The notes beneath the pieces are model-generated. The model ran no database searches. It saw only the letters and a list, made by a program, of their open reading frames with translations, and was not told the origin of the DNA. The position numbers and the translations under genes are program-made. 64,000 nt of DNA from positions 868,001 to 932,000 of the forward strand of contig LODT01000051.1 of assembly GCA_001606155.1 (NCBI GenBank). Direction: 5' to 3'. How positions within the stretch are numbered: the first letter of the stretch is position 1; every line of letters starts with the position of its first letter. This stretch comes from Tieghemostelium lacteum. Taxonomy: Eukaryota > Evosea > Eumycetozoa > Dictyosteliales > Raperosteliaceae. Below are positions 12,990-23,713 of the stretch, in pieces.

Positions 12990-14769
12990 ATGGAAAATGA
13001 AAATAAAAGATTAAAATCAAAAGAATATGAAACAACAGGTTTAGAAAAAAGAAATTCAATTGAAGAAATAAAAGACTATAAATTATCAAATGAAATTATT
13101 CCACACCTCAAAGCATTGGAAATATTTTCATTAATATCATCATCAGATACCAATGATAGATTACATGCAGCACAAACACATTATTCATACCACCGAGAAA
13201 AATTTGGACATATGCTATATTATGTTGATTATTGTGGATTTCTAGTACATTTATTCTTTGATTCTGATGAAAGAATATTTGATATTTTAATTAAACACAG
13301 AAATGTTTATATTGGAAAACCAACTTTATTATATGACATTATTCAAGATAAAAGAGTATGTCTATTATTTTTAAAATATTGTATTAAATATAATATTAAC
13401 ATATCTCCAATATTAGTTTGATTCTTTTATTAAAAATATAGATGAAATCAAGTTAAAAGAAAGATTAAATGTTCTATTTGATGTTTTATTCAATTATAGA
13501 TTTATTCTAATGAAGAAATTTGAACCTAATAATATTAATGATCATCAAAAGAATTTTCTTAAACAATTTTGGGATATCTTTGATACAAAACGACCCAACA
13601 ACTACGATTATTACCACATCTTAAAATGTATCACTAATGGAATCGATCCATATGAGGATAATAGTAACTCTGATGAAAATCAGCAAACAGAGGAAATAGA
13701 AGAAAAGAATGACGAAGAAATCAATGTCGAAAAAAACAATGACGATGAAAACATTGCTTTAAATAACAATGAATATGACAGTGATAAAGAAATCCAAATT
13801 AATAATGAAAACCAAATAATGAAATTACAAGATATATTAATCTTGAAAATATTTGGATATTTGTTAGATAAAGCAAATGAATACAATGAAATTCTACACA
13901 AATTTAACTCTTTCGAAAAGGTAGAGAATTATAATAATTTTGCAGGTGCAATGTTCGATTTAGAATGTGTATCATTGGTATCAAAAAGATATCACATGTT
14001 GTTCAAAAAATTAATCAACAACAATCCAGTTTGGAATACCAGTGAATTGACTCTATCATCTAAATTATTCGAACACTCACTCTATTCATTCACCTATCAA
14101 CACACAAAATTCATTCCAAACTGTCATTTCAAAAATATATTCAATCGAATATATGAATTGGTTATAAAAACTGATGAGTCTGATTTGGAACAGCAGTGGA
14201 CCTATAGAAATTATTTTATTCAACCACATGAAGACTATTTAATTTTTGAGGATGAAGATATGCAATTTCAATACGGATGTAGTATAGGGCAATACGGATA
14301 TTTTATATACCCACCACCAATGCCAAATCTAAGAATCATGACAATTCCAAATTATCATGGTTTTGATGATAGTATTTATAATGATCTTTTCATTTATTGT
14401 ATCCAATCATTTAATGTTCCAACACTAGAAATATTTAATATAGGCTTGTGTGATAGAGGAGAACTTCAAACTTGGCGTTATTTTGAAGGTTTTATGTTAA
14501 TAGAACTATTTCAACAACTCATTAAATATCATCATTCATCTTTGAAATTGGTAAAAGTTACACTCGATCCAGAATTTAATATGGTTGATGAAATTTTACA
14601 ATTATTTACAAAGTATACAAACACTCAAATTCTTTTCATTTTTAATGATAAACCCTATGGTGAAAACTATGAAACTAAAGTTGAAGATGATGGCATCTAT
14701 ATTATAATTGATAGATTAAAACACTACTCTAACATGAAAATAAAATTAGAAGGATATGTAGATGAATAA
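12990..14769 (+). CDS. F-box-like protein, reading frame interrupted once
   Basis: The first frame (12990-13421) ends at TGA directly after residues SPILV. The next frame stays open from 13419 onward (DSFIKNIDEIKLK) to the stop at 14769. Both halves join perfectly if one T in GTTTGAT near 13416-13420 is extra. A splice explanation fits badly: the gap is too short for an intron, and the best donor (GTATGT near 13354) is out of phase with the nearby acceptors. The whole is about 593 residues. A helical N-terminal part is followed by an acidic Asn/Asp/Glu spacer, then an F-box-like motif (LQDILILKIFGYLL, followed later by LVSKRYHMLFKKL), then a long region resembling degenerate leucine-rich repeats. 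Family knowledge: such proteins are expanded in dictyostelids as SCF-type substrate adaptors. It may be a fresh pseudogene or carry a sequencing error. A partial copy lies at 8426-8612. Confidence 0.65.
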
Positions 14770-15524
14770 TTCTATTAATATCATAGTAGAGTAATAATTT
14801 TCTTTTATTGATATTGCCTCCTATCTTTAGAACTCTAATAGGCAACAGATGATGTGAAAGTGAATTCTATTTATTTTTATAAATAAATTAAAAAATAATC
14901 CAAATTAACTTAAAAAGACAATCAACAGGAATTTATTTTTAATCAAATCAATGCTCGGTTTGGGCAATACTTTACCTTTTAAAATTAATGTTAATGATAA
15001 TAGTTTTAATGGAATGTTTATATTTACCAAGTAGGTACCCATGAATAGGAACACCTATTGTACCAATAATACTTTTCAGGAACTAGAATATTGTAGAGTA
15101 TTTAGTTAACATGTAGAATTGTGATTTACAGTAATAAATAATAGAAAATAAAATAGAGATAGTATAAGTTATTATTAATTCTAGCTCTGTCAGAGGAACC
15201 ACGCAAACAACTTAAAAAGAGAGGCAGGATTGTTAATCTATTAATTCAAACAATTCTACACCCTTCATTCATTTCAATAAAATTTTTAAATAACAACAAA
15301 TTAAACACAAAATGGGTCTAACATTTGATTTTACACTGTGTATTGTTACTTCCAAATATCTAAAGAAGATAAATTGAAATTTTCTTTCTTTCACTATATG
15401 AATGCTTCTCTGGGGTTTGATGAGTGTGAGTGTTGTTGGTACTATATGATATAATAAAAGTTGACAACAATACTTTTGAATTACTGAGAAATCGCATTAT
15501 TCAAAAATTAATAAGTAATATAGT
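14770..15524. other. Convergent intergenic region, nothing recognised
   Basis: About 750 bp between the stops of the F-box-like gene and the importin-like gene. It is AT-rich with some mixed-composition stretches (around 14940-15100 and 15180-15260), but no frame, tRNA or clear repeat was found. Confidence 0.4.
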
Positions 15525-17107
15525 TTATATGTGGAAATTTGTTAATCCTACAATGATATTGTCAGGTGAAATTGTGGGTTGTTTGTGGCCTTCAGTATAT
15601 ATATAAAAAGTTTCTTTAATTATATTACTAGAAAAGTCATCTACTTTGGCATTTAGTAGCTTTTCAAAATGATCATTCCATCCATGAGTGTGAAAATTAT
15701 CACAAATTTGTGCAAGTTGATCTCCTTCTGGTTTTGTAAAGACTGCTTTAAGACTTCTAAAAAAGTTATTGTGTATGTCTTCGTTTTGTATTACATAGTC
15801 CAATGACACACCTAAAAGTTTTGCCAAATCAATAGATACCAGATATTCAACCTGTTGAGGTGTTGCTGTTATCAGTGTATTTGTAACTACATAAAGTGCC
15901 TCTTTTCTAACTTTATGTGAGCCTAAAACACAAAAATCAAATACCTTTTGAAATACCTTAGAATCAATTACCCTCTGTACAATTTTTTCACATCCAGCAG
16001 TTATATTCGACAATACCCACAACGACTCTACTATACAAATCTCTTTCTTATAACCTAAAAAAACAACCAAATAATCCAATAAATTAAAATCTAATATAGC
16101 AGCTACAAAGCTATTACTTTCGGCCAACAAATTACCCAACACTCTGAGAGAAGGTAACGATGTAGTTCTATTATCCAAAAATCTAAATAGTTTCTCAAGT
16201 GTTCCATTATTCTGAAACTCGAAAAATATCTCTTCTATACATTCACTATGTTTAGATACATAGGTAAATGAATATAGAGTATCTATAAACAATTCATCTG
16301 AAATTGGTAAATGTTCCACTTTAATCAATCTATGCAACACTGGTAAAAAACGTTTAACCTAAAAATATATAATAAAAAACAGTATTAGTACATTCAATAG
16401 ATCTAATGTTCTATAAATTAAAAACGATACAAACATATTCAATATCTGGGCTTAGTTTACCTCTTAATAAATTTCCAATAGTCCAAGCAATATTTCTAAG
16501 TAGAGTATCTGGACAACTCTTTTGAGACAATTGAACTATTGCATCTGTAACATTTAAAGATAATACAAAATCCCTCATTTGCGCTGAATCACCTGAAATG
16601 TTGCCTATTTTTCATATATATTTGTTATTTTAAATATAAGTATTATATTATATTATATTTGATGTTGGGAACAGCAATGATATAAAAACACATACCAACA
16701 CCCCACAGACATTGTTCAGCTAATTCTAAATCAGGTGAGTTTAATAATACTATAAATGTGTGTACAATACCATTCTCCACAATAACGTTGGTATGTTCGG
16801 TTGTACCTGATGCTATATTTGTCAAAGCCCAACTGGATTCAAAGGCTTGCTTTGGTGTTCCAAATTGTAAGAGATAATGTAGTCTAGGTATTAATCCACT
16901 TCTAATAACTAAATCAATAAGATCATTTTGTGATGTAGATAGTATCTTTCTAATTGATCTTACAGCATCTGTTAATACTTCTTCACTAGATATTTTGTTA
17001 GAATAACTCTTTTATTGAAATCTCTAATCATTCAATACTACTTACTGTGTACTACCCATATTAGCTAAAATTTTTGGAAATTGTGAAATAGCCACTGGAT
17101 CTCCCAT
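15525..17107 (-). CDS. Importin-alpha-like armadillo protein lacking the IBB domain
   Basis: Nuclear import adaptor family. Four exons: 17046-17107, 16696-16985, 16435-16604 and 15525-16358. Introns are 60, 91 and 76 bp with GTAAGT, GTATGT and GTTTGT donors. All phases agree and the joins restore family motifs (LWGVG-NISGDS, and NLLRGKLSPDIEY-VKRFLP), giving 451 residues. Armadillo repeats run through the protein with the Trp/Asn ladder that binds nuclear localisation signals: WALTN, LWGVGN, WTIGN, WVLSN. The usual Arg/Lys-rich importin-beta-binding domain is absent: the start MGDPVAISQF leads straight into the first repeat, and only 148 bp separate it from the divergent thioesterase gene. 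Typical importin alpha is about 510-550 residues. It is either an import-independent paralogue or a cargo binder with another role. Confidence 0.88.
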
Positions 17108-17255
17108 TGTGATGTGTTATCTGTTTTTATTTTTCGATTTTAAGAATAATAATTAAAAATAATAATAAATCAAAATTTTTAACTTAAGTATTGTATTATA
17201 TTATATTATAATAAATAAAAAAATTTTTTTGAATTTTCACTGTTGAATTATAAAA

Positions 17256-18941
17256 ATGATTTCATCTAAATATTTCAAAATATCATCTAGTTTAGTGAAA
17301 AACTATAATCATGGTATAAGACTATTTTCTACTAGTAATTATAATAGTGGTATACATTCAAATAAATCTACATTTGATGATATTGTTGATTTTCAAAATA
17401 CCATTGAAATCAGAGAACTACCAGGAAATGTGTCAAAGAATGATATAAAGAATAGATTTCAAGGATTACAGACATCACCATCTAGTATAAAGATGGTATT
17501 TGATGAAGATCATGGATTTGCTTATGTTACATTTCCTAATAAACAGGATTTCTGTAAGGCTTTGGATATGAAGGCATTTGAATTTGCTGGTAAAAACTAT
17601 GAGATTGAAGCTCTGAAATCAAATCAAACTAATTGGACTCAAAGAACCAGTTATCTAAATAGAACAGCTGTGACTAACCATTTGTGGAAGTTTAGAGGTC
17701 CACACGAGTTCTCTGCAAAAGAGGTTATACCACCATTGGAGACTAAAAAGCCTTCGGATTCCTATACTGAAATTGACCTATTTTTCAGCTCAGATTTGTC
17801 ATTGAGAGAAATGTATCTATCTCCATATGGTAATCTTAGAGTTGGTAGATTTCTAGAGGATCTTGATGCATTGGCTGCTACTGTATCTTATAAACATGCT
17901 GAAGGTGGAAACAGAAAGCTTACCCTTGTAACAGCATCTGTTGATAGAATCAAGTTACTTAAACCCTTGTTGCCTAATAGAGATATAAAAATGCAAGGTA
18001 TGACAACCTATGTTGGAAAATCTTCAATGGAGGTAATGATTAAAGTGCGTTCAAAAAACCCAGAAAACGAACAATGGGAGAATGTATTGGTTGCTTATTT
18101 CACAATGGTCGCAAGAGACCCTATTCTACATAAAGCCACACCAGTGAATTTGTTAGTTCCTCAGAATGAGAAGGAAGTGAAACTCTTTAAAGACGGTGAA
18201 AGACATAAACATGCTAGAATGTCAACTTCTAAACAGAGTTTAGATGTAACACCACCAACTGAAGAGGAACTTCAGATTATTCACAGTAACTTTATGATCT
18301 TTAATGAAAAGATTAAGGCAAATACATCGAGTGATCAAACATTATTAAATAATAACTATCTGGTAAAGAGTAAAGATAGGTTAATTGAGTTCATTCTGAT
18401 GAATGACACCGTTACCAAGTCATCTATACTCTGTCAACCTCAAGAACGTAACATGAATGGAAATATATTTGGTGGCTATCTAATGAGAAAAGGTTTTGAA
18501 ATTGCATTCACAACCTGTTTTACAAGATTTAATAAGAGTCTTCCAAAGTTCTATGCAATGGATGACATTACCTTTTTACTACCAGTCAACATTGGTGATA
18601 TCCTAACTTTAGAATCAACCATTGTATACACTCAACAAATTCCAGAAAAGAATAACTGCTACTATGTACAAGTAGAAGTCAATGCCTACATTTCCAAACC
18701 ATTTGAAAACCAAATCAAAAAGAATCTCTCCAATGTCTTTAATTTTACATTTTTCTGTAATGAAAATGATATGGCACGTTTAAACCAACAAAACTCTGAA
18801 ACCCCATTAACCACCAATATTGAAAAACGTGTATTACCACAAACCTATTCCGAAGCTATGAGATATCTAACTGGTAGACGTCTAGTTGAAAGACATGTCT
18901 CTGAAGATAATAATCAAACTGAAACTGAAATTTGGTCTTAA
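17256..18941 (+). CDS. ACOT9-like acyl-CoA thioesterase with N-terminal RRM-like domain
   Basis: Single exon, 561 residues. The first 30 residues are rich in Ser, Lys and Arg with no acids, as in a mitochondrial targeting peptide. Residues 45-115 look like an RNA-recognition motif: IEIRELPGNVSKNDI resembles RNP2 and the following helix, and GFAYVTFPNKQDF resembles RNP1. Then come two hotdog units: LRVGRFLEDLDALAATVSYKHA near 190, and MNGNIFGGYLMRKGFEIAF near 405 followed by MDDITFLLPVNIGD. This is the layout of ACOT9/ACOT10, mitochondrial enzymes that hydrolyse acyl-CoA to free acid and CoA. The RRM fusion is not usual for the animal enzyme. It shares a 148-bp divergent promoter region with the importin-like gene. 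Confidence 0.85.
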   Translation: MISSKYFKISSSLVKNYNHGIRLFSTSNYNSGIHSNKSTFDDIVDFQNTIEIRELPGNVSKNDIKNRFQGLQTSPSSIKMVFDEDHGFAYVTFPNKQDFCKALDMKAFEFAGKNYEIEALKSNQTNWTQRTSYLNRTAVTNHLWKFRGPHEFSAKEVIPPLETKKPSDSYTEIDLFFSSDLSLREMYLSPYGNLRVGRFLEDLDALAATVSYKHAEGGNRKLTLVTASVDRIKLLKPLLPNRDIKMQGMTTYVGKSSMEVMIKVRSKNPENEQWENVLVAYFTMVARDPILHKATPVNLLVPQNEKEVKLFKDGERHKHARMSTSKQSLDVTPPTEEELQIIHSNFMIFNEKIKANTSSDQTLLNNNYLVKSKDRLIEFILMNDTVTKSSILCQPQERNMNGNIFGGYLMRKGFEIAFTTCFTRFNKSLPKFYAMDDITFLLPVNIGDILTLESTIVYTQQIPEKNNCYYVQVEVNAYISKPFENQIKKNLSNVFNFTFFCNENDMARLNQQNSETPLTTNIEKRVLPQTYSEAMRYLTGRRLVERHVSEDNNQTETEIWS

Positions 18942-19094
18942 AAAAAACCTCGATAATAATAAATTAAATACATATAATGTATATTAAAGTAGCAAAGGGA
19001 GAGGCTTTATCTTTTTATTTTATTTTTTGATAGTACTATAGTGTGGTTTATGTGTTAGTTGTGAGTGGGTGATAAGAGGAATAGTAATTTACGT

Positions 19095-20288
19095 TTAATT
19101 CCATAATTTATTAAATGACATATTTTGTTCAGAATCTTTCTTCATAACTTTAGAAACTGCCATTTCAAAATCCTCTTGAGAGACATGAATTCTTCTTTCT
19201 CTGAGTGCATACATACCAGCTTCAGTACAAACAGCTTTAAGTTCAGCACCAGAAGCACCATTCATTTTCTCAGAGATTTTCTTTAGATTGATACCACGAG
19301 TCAAATTCATTTTTCTAGAGTGAATCTTTAAAATATCAGTACGACCAGCATCAGATGGATTAGGGAACTCAATCTTTCTATCGATACGACCAGGACGCAA
19401 TAGAGCTGGATCTAGAATATCAATACGATTGGTACACATGAGAACTTTGATATTCTTTGTCGATTCAAAACCATCGAGTTGATTGAGTAGCTCTAACATT
19501 GTTCTTTGTACCTCTGAATCACCACCGCCAGAACCAGACTCAGTTCTACTTGAACCGATAGAATCAATTTCATCCATAAATATAATAGATGGTGCATGTT
19601 CTCTAGCCATTACAAAAAGTTCTCTAACCATTCTAGAACCCTCACCAATATATTTCTGTACCAACTCTGAACCTGAAACTCTAATAAAAGTACAATCTGT
19701 ATGATGTGCAACAGCTCTGGCTAACAAGGTCTTTCCAGTACCTGGAGGTCCGTACAACAGCACACCTTTAGGTTGAGCAATACCCAACGATTCAAAGAGC
19801 TCTGGATGTTTAATTGGCAATTCAATAACCTCTTTAATCTCTTTAATCTGTTTATCTAATCCACCAACCATATCATAAGTGGAATCTGGAATCTTCTCAA
19901 CCTTCATCAAACTAACCAAAGGATCAATCTTATTTGGTAGAATTCTATGTAATGTATATGATTCGTGTTTCAAAGCAGCTCTAGTACTAGGTGTCAATTT
20001 ACTTATATCCACAGTTGGATCGATATCAACTACAAATTTACCTTCTGGATTCACTTTAACCAAAACTTTATTTTTACCCATCAATTTAACAACCTCTGCT
20101 ACATGTGACCCTGGATTAGTGAGTAACTGTAACTCTTCTTTTAACATTCTAACTCTATTATTTAATTCATTTCTCTGTGCTTCTAATCTTCTTAAATCTT
20201 GTGATTTCTCTGTAACTCTAATTTCTAATTCTTCAATCTTTGAGATATAATATGACTTTATACCTTTAGTTTCATCACCTTTTGTCAT
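19095..20288 (-). CDS. psmC5: 26S proteasome regulatory subunit 8 (Rpt6)
   Basis: ATPase of the 19S base ring that unfolds substrates into the 20S core. Single exon, 397 residues, normal length. The N-terminal coiled coil (residues 13-60) leads into the OB-type domain, then the AAA+ domain with Walker A GPPGTGKT near 188, Walker B IIFMDEID near 245, the second region of homology ([18 protein letters not shown]) and the C-terminal helical domain. It ends in KLWN, close to the KLWK end of the family. The Rpt6 identity rests on the N-terminal region ([14 protein letters not shown] and [10 protein letters not shown]), which separates it from Rpt1-5. Confidence 0.95.
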   Translation of the reverse strand: MTKGDETKGIKSYYISKIEELEIRVTEKSQDLRRLEAQRNELNNRVRMLKEELQLLTNPGSHVAEVVKLMGKNKVLVKVNPEGKFVVDIDPTVDISKLTPSTRAALKHESYTLHRILPNKIDPLVSLMKVEKIPDSTYDMVGGLDKQIKEIKEVIELPIKHPELFESLGIAQPKGVLLYGPPGTGKTLLARAVAHHTDCTFIRVSGSELVQKYIGEGSRMVRELFVMAREHAPSIIFMDEIDSIGSSRTESGSGGGDSEVQRTMLELLNQLDGFESTKNIKVLMCTNRIDILDPALLRPGRIDRKIEFPNPSDAGRTDILKIHSRKMNLTRGINLKKISEKMNGASGAELKAVCTEAGMYALRERRIHVSQEDFEMAVSKVMKKDSEQNMSFNKLWN

Positions 20289-20967
20289 TCTTTCTAATTT
20301 TATTTACAATTAATAATATATAATATTTGATCTTCAACAACAAAAAATAAAAAAAAAACAATAAAAATTAAAAAAAAAAAAAGAAATTATATTAAAAATT
20401 GAATTTCATCACTTTTTTTCTATTATATGTTATTTTCATAACTTGAAATAAAAAGTGTTACTTCCTATATAAATATAAACTTTAAAACTTATTTGTTATA
20501 ATATTTACAAATATTCCAACTTTCATTGAATTTAGAATAAAATTTTATCACAATATCAATAAAAATTACAAATATATGTTTGATTCTATTAAATTTTCAT
20601 TATTTTTATTACAATTCATTATTTATAAATATTTTAATGAAATGGTCTCGTTGAAAATTGAAAAATAATTTAAAAAAAATAAAATTTCAATTAGACGATT
20701 GGATTTGAGTTTTGTCAAAAAAAAAAAATCCCAATTTTTCTTACTGTGTGTCAGAACTATCATATATCAGCGTAGGTATCTATATACAATCTTTAATACT
20801 CCACCTGTATATGATCCCATTTGAGATAACAGATTGGATAACGGATAAACAGGATCAAAGAACAACAATACACAAATAGGAACATGAGGACAAAACAGGA
20901 TCAAAACAGGGTCAATCATAATGATTATTCAAAACAAAGTTCTAATTTCATCTATCTATTATAATAG
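20289..20967. promoter_or_regulatory. Divergent promoter region of psmC5 and rpl6
   Basis: About 680 bp between two head-to-head housekeeping genes. It has long A runs at 20340-20390 and 20715-20730, and a less AT-biased stretch at 20750-20935 with repeated GGATCAAA and GGATAA-type words (TTGGATAACGGATAAACAGG, AACAGGATCAAAACAGG). These repeats may be activator sites for the ribosomal protein gene. No coding frame. Confidence 0.45.
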
Positions 20968-21678
20968 ATGGCAAAATTAACCAACCCATTTGTCGCTAGA
21001 GGTCTTAGACTTTACAGTCCAAGAGTTTTTGCTAACAGAACCAGAACTTATTTGGCCAAAAAGAACAACGTTAAAACTGCCAAAAAGACAGTTGCTGCCG
21101 TACCAAAGGTCGAAAAAGTATTTGGTAAAGGTAAACGTGTTATCACCGCAACCACCCCAATAAATGCACCAACCGTTCCAGCTGAAGTCAGAGGTGCCAA
21201 ACACGTTGTTGCACCAAAAGTAACTCTCAGAAAATCAATTACCCCAGGTACCGTACTTATCATCTTGGCTGGTAAATTTGCCGGTAAAAGAGTCGTCTTT
21301 TTGAAACAACTCTCCTCAGGTTTACTTTTAATTACTGGTCCATTCAAAGTTAATGGTGTCCCATTGAGACGTGTTGACCAAAGATATGTCATTGCCACCT
21401 CAACTAAAGTAGATATCTCTTCTGTTAAAGTCGCTGACTCCATCAATGACGCTTACTTTGCTGTCACCAAACAAGACAAATCCAAATCCGAAGGTAAATT
21501 CTTCAAAGACGGTGAAAAGAAAACTGAAAAGAAATTGCCAGATACCCGTGTTGCCGATCAAAAATCTGTTGATACCGCCATTTTAGCTGTCCTCAAGAAA
21601 GAAAAAGTCTTATCCTTATACTTAAAGACTAAATTCACCCTCAGAAAAGGTGAATATCCACACAACCTCAAATTCTAA
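20968..21678 (+). CDS. rpl6: 60S ribosomal protein L6 (eL6)
   Basis: Structural protein of the large cytosolic ribosomal subunit. Single exon, 236 residues. The N-terminus is basic (MAKLTNPFVARGLRLYSP). The central KOW-like core contains ITPGTVLIILAGKFAGKRVV and LLLITGPFKVNGVPLRRV, the eL6 signature. The C-terminal part (SVDTAILAVLKKE, then the final LRKGEYPHNLKF) is basic and matches the family. Codon use is enriched in C-ending codons (ACC, GTC, TCC) compared with neighbours, as expected for a highly expressed gene. The start is the first ATG in frame. Confidence 0.95.
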   Translation: MAKLTNPFVARGLRLYSPRVFANRTRTYLAKKNNVKTAKKTVAAVPKVEKVFGKGKRVITATTPINAPTVPAEVRGAKHVVAPKVTLRKSITPGTVLIILAGKFAGKRVVFLKQLSSGLLLITGPFKVNGVPLRRVDQRYVIATSTKVDISSVKVADSINDAYFAVTKQDKSKSEGKFFKDGEKKTEKKLPDTRVADQKSVDTAILAVLKKEKVLSLYLKTKFTLRKGEYPHNLKF

Positions 21679-22389
21679 ACAGGTTGACTTTTTTTCTATA
21701 CAGTATAATAATAAAAAAACACCTTAAAAAAACAAAACACCTCCATTTCACACTTTTCTTTCTTTTGCTGTTAATCTATGTTTCCTTTGATATTAATTGG
21801 TGGAAGTTATAATAATTATCATAAAATCTATTCTACATTATTTGAAATTAATTGGTATGATCTAACTTGTCCAAATCTTTAAAATTATGTGTGTGTTGTT
21901 CTGTGTGTGGGAAGGGGTTTAGAAGTGGTTATCATGTCCACAAAATAATGATAAAAAAAACTTTAATTTATTTTTTTTTTATCCTTATTTGTGTGGATCA
22001 GTTGATTTTTTTTTTTAACACTAGTATTGTTATTTTCACATAAAAAGTAAGAAAAAAGATAGGTTATATATTGTGGAATGTGATGAATTCATTTTTTAAT
22101 TCTTTTGATCTCCATTTGGAAACTGTTCAGTTGGTAGAATTTTCAAGTTTTTTAATATATTAAAAAATATTTAATATTAAAAAAAAAAAAAAAAAGAGGA
22201 TCTAAATTTTTAATATCTAAAGGCCCTCTTGTGTTTTTTAAATCTATTAAATATATATAGATAAATAACTTTAAAATTCCTAAATACGAAAAATCAAAAG
22301 ACCCTATTTTTCAATTAAATAATAATCAAATAATAATTAATTTTGCATTTTTAATATAAATATACATACATTACTTATAAATTCAAAGA
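21679..22389. other. Intergenic, nothing recognised
   Basis: About 710 bp holding the rpl6 3' region and the promoter of the cysteine protease gene. It contains long A and T runs (21950-22015 and 22178-22195) and no credible frame or RNA gene. Confidence 0.4.
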
Positions 22390-23388
22390 ATGGAAATTTA
22401 TAATAATAAGATTATAGCATATCTGCTAGCTGTGTGGGTAGTGATGACATTTAAAATGTGGACTGTGGAGACTCAGTATTTTCCAATTTCTCCAACTGGG
22501 TGTGGAGTCATTTCCTATTCAGACCAAGATAAATCATCGATTCCAGAGACTTTTGATGCACGTGATAATTGGTCTGATTGTACCTCACCAATTCGAACTC
22601 AAGCTGGATGTGGTAGTTGTTGGGCTCAAGTAAGTTCAGGTGTCTATGCTGATAGACTCTGTGTGGCTTCCAATGAAACTATAAAACAAACATTATCACC
22701 TCAGTATCTAATCGATTGTTCAGATAACTGTCGTGCTGGTACCGATACTTCCAATCCCTTGAACTGCAACAATGGTTGTTATGGGGGTTACATAGATTTA
22801 ACATTACAATTTATAAACTCACATGGAATTGTAAATGAACAGTGCTACCAATACGAAGCCTCTGAAAATACATGTCCTTCACAATGCGGTGATGGAACTC
22901 CTATAGATTCTGTAACTCTGTTGAATGGAGGTTCGTGTAATACCTATGCATCGTTATCTGATGTTCAATTAGACATTATGAAAAACGGACCTGTTATAGC
23001 AACTTTTACACTATACCAACAGTTTAAAGACTACGATGGAGGTGTATTCTCTCTAAGTGGATCTCCAGAGGCTTTGGAAGGCCATGCAGCTCGTGTTATA
23101 GGTTGGGGAGTTGATAATGGTGTACCCTATTGGACAGCTGCCAATAGTTGGGGTAGTGGATGGGGTGAACATGGTTTCTTTAGAATTCGTAGAAATACCA
23201 ATGAATTGGGATTTGAAAAGAATTTTATTTCAACAACTGTAGATGTATCATCTATAGACTCAAAATACTATGGATCCTCTTGGAATGAGAATTTGAATTC
23301 ATCAAATAATCTCTTACCACCCACTGGCATCCTATTCATGATCATTCTATTCTATTTAATCATAGTACCTATTATAGCTTCTTTTTAA
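22390..23388 (+). CDS. Cathepsin B-like cysteine protease with C-terminal membrane anchor
   Basis: Papain-family (C1A) protease, single exon, 332 residues. A signal peptide covers about residues 1-25 (KIIAYLLAVWVVMTF). The mature domain begins near IPETFDARDNW. Catalytic residues are all present: oxyanion Gln in RTQAGCGSCWA, Cys near 77, His near 232 (EGHAARVIGWG) and Asn near 252 (AANSWGSGWG). NNGCYGGY and the C-terminal GFEKNFIS place it with cathepsin B. Only about 25 residues lie between the signal and the mature domain, so the usual inhibitory propeptide is missing, and the His-containing occluding loop of mammalian cathepsin B is not seen. The C-terminus is a long hydrophobic segment (ILFMIILFYLIIVPIIASF), pointing to a membrane or GPI anchor rather than a free lysosomal enzyme. 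Confidence 0.88.
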   Translation: MEIYNNKIIAYLLAVWVVMTFKMWTVETQYFPISPTGCGVISYSDQDKSSIPETFDARDNWSDCTSPIRTQAGCGSCWAQVSSGVYADRLCVASNETIKQTLSPQYLIDCSDNCRAGTDTSNPLNCNNGCYGGYIDLTLQFINSHGIVNEQCYQYEASENTCPSQCGDGTPIDSVTLLNGGSCNTYASLSDVQLDIMKNGPVIATFTLYQQFKDYDGGVFSLSGSPEALEGHAARVIGWGVDNGVPYWTAANSWGSGWGEHGFFRIRRNTNELGFEKNFISTTVDVSSIDSKYYGSSWNENLNSSNNLLPPTGILFMIILFYLIIVPIIASF

Positions 23389-23713
23389 ATATTGTAAATA
23401 AATTTTATTCAAAAACCATTATTATCATAATGGCTCTAGCTCGACTAACATAACACAAATAATTAATTTTAAAATTACTTTTTTCTGTAATGATCTTTTA
23501 CACTCGATTAATTTTTAGATATTTTTTTTTTAAAAAAAGTAAAATTTTACTTTTTACTTTTACTTTCAAATTTTTAAAAATAGAGTCTTGGTTCTAAGAA
23601 CATTAGGTGTAAAACCTTGTGTTGTTGTCACCAGAATTGTACACGATTTATCTTCTTTTTCCTTTTTTTTCAGCTGATAAATCTTTTTATATCAAGTTTT
23701 GTAACAGATAAAT
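23389..23713. other. Intergenic, promoter of the first ComC-like gene
   Basis: About 325 bp, AT-rich, with A/T runs near 23521-23560. No frame. It separates the protease gene from the start of the first ComC-like gene. Confidence 0.4.

Noticed and set aside
13418-13441. A splice in place of the frame break of the F-box-like gene
   Set aside because: The GTTTGA to ATATAG interval would be only about 24 bases, far below any intron in this window, and the GTATGT further upstream is out of phase with the acceptors.
16593-16695. Alternative acceptor TTTCAG at 16593 in the importin-like gene
   Set aside because: It keeps the frame but removes NIS from the conserved GNIAGDS motif; the acceptor at 16605 restores GNISGDS.
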